From: JBBSEZ01 sp038239195
Lineage (GTDB): Bacteria; Planctomycetota; Planctomycetia; Gemmatales; Gemmataceae
Direction: 5' to 3'
DNA: 8,693 nt
Assembly: GCA_038239195.1 (NCBI GenBank)
Contig: JBBSEZ010000419.1
Span: 1-8,693, forward strand
The translations under genes were made by a program, and so were the position numbers. Each line of letters starts with the position of its first letter. Position 1 is the first letter of the stretch. The notes beneath the pieces were generated by a model. It had not been told where the DNA came from, did no database searches, and saw nothing but the letters and a program-made list of their open reading frames with translations. Shown piece by piece: positions 5,759 through 8,693 of the stretch.

Positions 5759-6652
5759 ATGACTGCGAAGCAGCGAGCGTTGGCCGGATCGGCCTTGTTG
5801 GCGGGGGCGTGGTGCGTCGCCCTCACCGGGACGTCGGGTGCCCAGGCCGAGGGCGCCGCCAAGGAGCTCCCGAAACAGGCCGCCGTCAAGACGGTCAAGG
5901 ACGTCGCGTATTACGACGGCGCCGGCTACGACCCGATCAAACACAAACTGGACCTGTTCCTGCCCGATGGCCGCAAGGACTACCCCGTCGTGCTGTTCGT
6001 CCACGGCGGGGCCTGGCTGCACGGCGACAAGAACTTCCTCGGCTTCTACAGCGCGCTGGGCCGATCGCTGGCCCGCCAGGGCATTGGCGTCGCCGTCATC
6101 AACTACCGCCTCTCGCCGGGCGTCAAGCACCCCGAGCACGTCAAGGACGTGGCCCGCGCCTTCGCCTGGCTGCACAAGAACGTCGCCAGGTACGGCGGGC
6201 GCCCGGACCGCCTCTTCGTGTGCGGGCACTCGGCCGGCGGGCACCTGGTCTCGCTGCTGGCGACCGACGAGGCCTATCTGCGCGCCGTCGGCCTGAGCAC
6301 GAAGAACGTCCGCGGCGCGATCCCCATCAGCGGCGTCTACAACGTCCCCAACGGCTTCCTGCCGACGGTGTTCGGCAAAGGCCCCGAGGCGGGGAAAAAT
6401 GCCTCGCCGATCAACTTCGCCCGCGCCGGCCTGCCCCCCTTCCTCATTCTGTGGGGCGACGGCGACTTCCCGACCTGCGGCAAGGCGCCGTCGGAGGCCT
6501 TCGCCAAGGCGCTGCGCGACAAGGGCAACAAGACCGTCCAGGCCCTCGAGTTCGCGGAAACCAACCACTACAGCATCATCGTCAATGCCGCACGCCCCGA
6601 CAGCGCCATCGGCAAGGCGATCCTCGACTTCATCCGCAAGAATGGCAAGTGA
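5759..6652 (+). CDS. Exported alpha/beta-hydrolase, BD-FAE/carboxylesterase type (copy 1)
   Basis: Counted from the ATG at 5759 the protein has 297 residues and an N-terminal signal peptide (positively charged TAKQR, then ALAGSALLAGAWCVALTG, with a probable cut after AQA near residue 26). An in-frame ATG at 5744 would add five residues. The mature part is an alpha/beta-hydrolase with oxyanion motif HGGAW (82-86), nucleophile elbow GHSAGGH (Ser158), acid in WGDGD (Asp236 most likely) and His270 in ETNHYS. This is a complete Ser-Asp-His triad of the esterase/lipase family that includes BD-FAE and kynurenine formamidase-like enzymes. It probably hydrolyses an ester outside the cytoplasm; feruloyl or other carbohydrate esters are possible, but the substrate is unknown. 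It begins a probable operon with its paralogue 34 bases downstream, behind the TATAAT box. Confidence 0.87.
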   Translation: MTAKQRALAGSALLAGAWCVALTGTSGAQAEGAAKELPKQAAVKTVKDVAYYDGAGYDPIKHKLDLFLPDGRKDYPVVLFVHGGAWLHGDKNFLGFYSALGRSLARQGIGVAVINYRLSPGVKHPEHVKDVARAFAWLHKNVARYGGRPDRLFVCGHSAGGHLVSLLATDEAYLRAVGLSTKNVRGAIPISGVYNVPNGFLPTVFGKGPEAGKNASPINFARAGLPPFLILWGDGDFPTCGKAPSEAFAKALRDKGNKTVQALEFAETNHYSIIVNAARPDSAIGKAILDFIRKNGK

Positions 6653-6686
6653 AGCGCGGACCGGGCCTCCACCCGTGAGGGACATC

Positions 6687-7682
6687 ATGCGCCGGACGTT
6701 CTTTGGACAACTCGTCACCTGGGTCGCGCTGACCGCGCTCGCCCTGGCGCTGCCCTCCTGGCTGGCCCACGCGGAGGGCCTGCCAGGCCTGCGCGAGACG
6801 TTCGACGTTCGCTATTACCCCGGCAAGGGGCGCCAGAAGCTCGACGTGTTCGCACCGGCTGCCGGGGCTGGCCTGGCCCCGGTCGTCCTGTTCGTCCACG
6901 GCGGTACCTGGATGATGGGCGACAAGGACTTCTTCGGCCAGTATCGCAGCGTCGGGCGCTACCTTGCCCGCCACGGCATCGTGGCGGTCCTCGTCAACTA
7001 TCGGCTCTCCCCCGCCGTGCGGCACCCCGAGCACGTCAAGGACGTCGCCCGCGCCTTCGCCTGGGTGCGCAAGCACGTCCGCGCCTATGGCGGCGACCCC
7101 GACCGCATCGTGCTGTGCGGCCATTCGGCGGGTGGCCACCTGGTTTCGTTGCTCGCCACGGACGCCACCTACCTGAGCGACCCTGCCCTGAAGCTCGCGG
7201 CACGCGACCGATCGGCCCTCCGCGCCGTGATGTCGGTCTGTGGCGTTTACCGCGTCCCTGGCCCGCAGGAGCTCAAGGGCATGGTGGCCGAGATCGTCGA
7301 GCTCTGGATCGGCGAGCAGAAGGGCCCTGCGGCGCGCTTCGCCGCGTCGGCGCTGCTGAGGACTGGCACGGCGCTCAACCCCTTCCGGCTCGTCTTCGGC
7401 GACGACCGCGACGTGCAACAGCGCGCCTCGCCCCTGAGCCACGTCCGCAAGGCCCTCCCGCCGTTCCTGCTGCTCTACGCCGAGAGCGAGGTGCCCGGCC
7501 TGGCGACGATGGCCGTCGATTTCGGCAACGCCCTCCGCAAGGCCGGCAACGTGGTCGAACTGAGAGAGGTGCCGGGCACTTCGCACAGCAACATCCTATT
7601 CGGGCTCGACCGGCCCGCCGACCCGACCGGCAAGGCGCTGCTCGCCTTCGTTCAGCGCCACGCCGCCCCGAAGGCGCCATGA
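6687..7682 (+). CDS. Exported alpha/beta-hydrolase, BD-FAE/carboxylesterase type (copy 2, Glu at the presumed acid position)
   Basis: This 331-residue paralogue of the preceding gene has a signal peptide (MRRTFFGQLVTWVALTALAL, probable cut after AHA near residue 29). The motifs are HGGTW (71-75), GHSAGGH (Ser147) and His300 in GTSHSN. Where copy 1 has WGDGDFP, this copy reads YAESEVP, so the triad acid would be Glu268 (or Glu266) in place of Asp. It also carries about 40 extra residues between the nucleophile and the acid (around 160-250, with KGMVAEIVELWIGEQKGPAA), probably a cap over the active site. The block 7023-7064 matches 6128-6169 of copy 1 at 41 of 42 bases. The ATG is preceded by GTGAGGG (6675-6681) with a 5-base spacer; longer upstream frames overlap copy 1 and lack a signal peptide. 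The stop overlaps the start of the tRNA-modifying enzyme gene (ATGA), implying coupled translation. The substrate is unknown. Confidence 0.87.
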   Translation: MRRTFFGQLVTWVALTALALALPSWLAHAEGLPGLRETFDVRYYPGKGRQKLDVFAPAAGAGLAPVVLFVHGGTWMMGDKDFFGQYRSVGRYLARHGIVAVLVNYRLSPAVRHPEHVKDVARAFAWVRKHVRAYGGDPDRIVLCGHSAGGHLVSLLATDATYLSDPALKLAARDRSALRAVMSVCGVYRVPGPQELKGMVAEIVELWIGEQKGPAARFAASALLRTGTALNPFRLVFGDDRDVQQRASPLSHVRKALPPFLLLYAESEVPGLATMAVDFGNALRKAGNVVELREVPGTSHSNILFGLDRPADPTGKALLAFVQRHAAPKAP

Positions 7683-8620
7683 CCTCCTCCTCTGGGGGCG
7701 TGGTCGGCCGGCTGGCTCCCTCGCCCACGGGGGCACAGCACGTCGGCAACGCCCGCACCTACCTGATCGCCTGGCTCTCCGCCCGGTCGCGCGGCGGGCG
7801 CGTCCTCCTGCGCATCGAAGACGTCGATTCGCCTCGCGTCAAGCCAGGCGCTGCCGCGCAGGCCTGCGACGATCTCCGCTGGCTAGGCCTCGACTGGGAC
7901 GGCGAGCCCGTCGTGCAGACGGCTCGCCTCCGGCTCTACGAGTCGGCCCTGGAGCGATTGCGGGCCCGCGAGCTGGTCTATCCCTGCCCCTGCACGCGCA
8001 CCGACGTCGAGCGCGCCGCCAGCGCCCCGCACCTCGATCAGGAAGGCCCCGTCTACCCCGGAACCTGCGCCGGCCGTCGCGCTGCCGATGCCGACGCCCT
8101 GGGCGAGCGACCCTACTGCTGGCGGTTTCGCGCCACCTCAGCCCCTACTTTCCTCGATCGCTACTGCGGCCCCATCGCCCTCGGCCCTGGCGGCGACTTC
8201 GTCGTCTGGAAGGCGGCGCGCTCGCCCGCCTATCAGCTCGCGGTCGTGGTGGACGATAGCGCCCAGGGCGTGACGGAGGTGGTGCGCGGCGACGACCTCG
8301 TCCCTTCGACGCCGCGCCAGTTGCTCCTCTACGAGGCGTTGGGGCTCCAGCCGCCGGAGTTTGTCCACGTTCCGCTGGTCGTGGGCCCTGATGGGCGCCG
8401 GCTGGCCAAACGGCATGGCGACACGCGCCTGTCGGCGCTGCGAGAGGCCGGCGTGCGGCCGGAGGCGCTGCTGGGGCTGCTCGCCTGGTCGTGCGGATGG
8501 CGCGATTCCATCCGGGCGATCGGGGCGCGGGAGTTGCTGCCGCTGTTTCGGCTCGCGTCGATTCCGCCCACGCCGTTCGCCCTGACGCCCGAGTTGCTGG
8601 GCTCGATCGGCCACGGCTGA
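7679..8620 (+). CDS. gluQ: Glutamyl-Q tRNA(Asp) synthetase (GluQ-RS)
   Basis: The 313-residue protein is the catalytic half of a class I glutamyl-tRNA synthetase without the anticodon-binding domain, the hallmark of GluQ-RS (YadB). It shows VGRLAPSPTGAQHVGNART with the HIGH-type signature at 20-23 (QHVG), LLRIEDVDSPR, and LGLDWDGEPVVQ. The zinc site pattern is C103-P-C105 with Y126 and C130. A degenerate KMSKS loop RLAKRHGDTRLS begins at R241. GluQ-RS activates glutamate without tRNA and attaches it to queuosine at the wobble position of tRNA(Asp) in the cytoplasm. It starts at an ATG overlapping the previous stop (ATGA). Its C-terminus (TPELLGSIGHG) looks complete. A full GltX would be about 480 residues, so a discriminating glutamyl-tRNA synthetase is unlikely. 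The link to two exported hydrolases is probably positional only. Confidence 0.9.
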   Translation: MTSSSGGVVGRLAPSPTGAQHVGNARTYLIAWLSARSRGGRVLLRIEDVDSPRVKPGAAAQACDDLRWLGLDWDGEPVVQTARLRLYESALERLRARELVYPCPCTRTDVERAASAPHLDQEGPVYPGTCAGRRAADADALGERPYCWRFRATSAPTFLDRYCGPIALGPGGDFVVWKAARSPAYQLAVVVDDSAQGVTEVVRGDDLVPSTPRQLLLYEALGLQPPEFVHVPLVVGPDGRRLAKRHGDTRLSALREAGVRPEALLGLLAWSCGWRDSIRAIGARELLPLFRLASIPPTPFALTPELLGSIGHG

Positions 8621-8643
8621 GTCAGCGGCGGTCTTCCCTCACC

Positions 8644-8679
8644 CCCCCTCTCCCCCTATCCCAACCGAGGGAGAGGGGG
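8644..8679. repeat. GC-rich inverted repeat (hairpin) after gluQ
   Basis: CCCCCTCTCCC (8644-8654) is perfectly complementary to GGGAGAGGGGG (8669-8679), an 11-base stem with a 14-base loop, 23 bases after the gluQ stop. No T-run follows, so it is not a canonical intrinsic terminator, though it may block 3' exonucleases or weaken read-through. CCCTCTCCC/GGGAGAGGG palindromes of this kind recur between genes in many GC-rich genomes, so it is probably a dispersed repeat. Confidence 0.7.
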
Positions 8680-8693
8680 AGCCGGAAAGGAAG

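Noticed and set aside
4880..6718. A very long minus-strand frame (612 codons) covering the TPR gene and the first hydrolase
   Set aside because: Only its last 215 codons are real (the TPR lipoprotein with its own signal peptide and ribosome site). The rest is antisense to the hydrolase gene and lacks motifs.
6630..7586. Long minus-strand frame opposite the second hydrolase
   Set aside because: It is a shadow caused by the high G/C codon bias of the plus-strand gene, with His/Gly/Ala/Arg-rich translation and no recognisable domain.

Overview
This is a GC-rich bacterial chromosomal window, most likely from a planctomycete (perhaps the Gemmataceae or a relative). That assignment is an inference. 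It rests on the strong G/C bias at third codon positions, the intergenic repeats built from CCACGAAACACACGAAA and CCGGCAA units, a trace of the cytochrome-b558 type of SdhC, a fused CbiE-CbiT protein, and the gene style overall. No rRNA, tRNA, CRISPR array, integrase or transposase was seen.

Left part (1-3300), a DNA-alkylation-repair neighbourhood mixed with gene debris. A 47-residue remnant resembling the C-terminus of a catalase-family peroxidase is followed by an AlkA-type DNA-3-methyladenine glycosylase paralogue (428-1390). Next comes a small Tudor-like DUF2945 protein (1423-1647) and a repeat block with a long imperfect inverted repeat (about 1705-1878). Then follow a C-terminal scrap of succinate dehydrogenase cytochrome b (1955-2287) and a second AlkA paralogue (2284-3270). 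The two AlkA proteins align without gaps over about 306 residues at roughly 65% identity (hand count). The second keeps the catalytic aspartate of the HhH-GPD fold; in the first the same position (residue 255) is valine. The first copy therefore looks catalytically dead or altered, which is the most interesting observation in the window.

Middle (3271-5758). A gene-poor stretch of about 330 bases carries a short minus-strand segment with coding-like composition. It is followed by a complete cobL-type gene (3602-4870, GTG start), a fused precorrin-6Y C5,15-methyltransferase/decarboxylase of cobalamin synthesis. Convergent to it, only 9 bases away, is a TPR-repeat lipoprotein (4880-5527, minus). 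A 230-base divergent region with a perfect TATAAT box separates this gene from the next cluster.

Right part (5759-8620), a probable three-gene operon. Two tandem paralogous exported alpha/beta-hydrolases of the BD-FAE/esterase type are followed by a glutamyl-Q tRNA(Asp) synthetase gene, which overlaps the second hydrolase by ATGA. The window ends in a GC-rich hairpin repeat. Most functions here are ordinary housekeeping. The unusual points are the active-site loss in one of two tandem AlkA copies, the gene fragments around them, and an Asp-to-Glu change at the presumed acid position of the second hydrolase.
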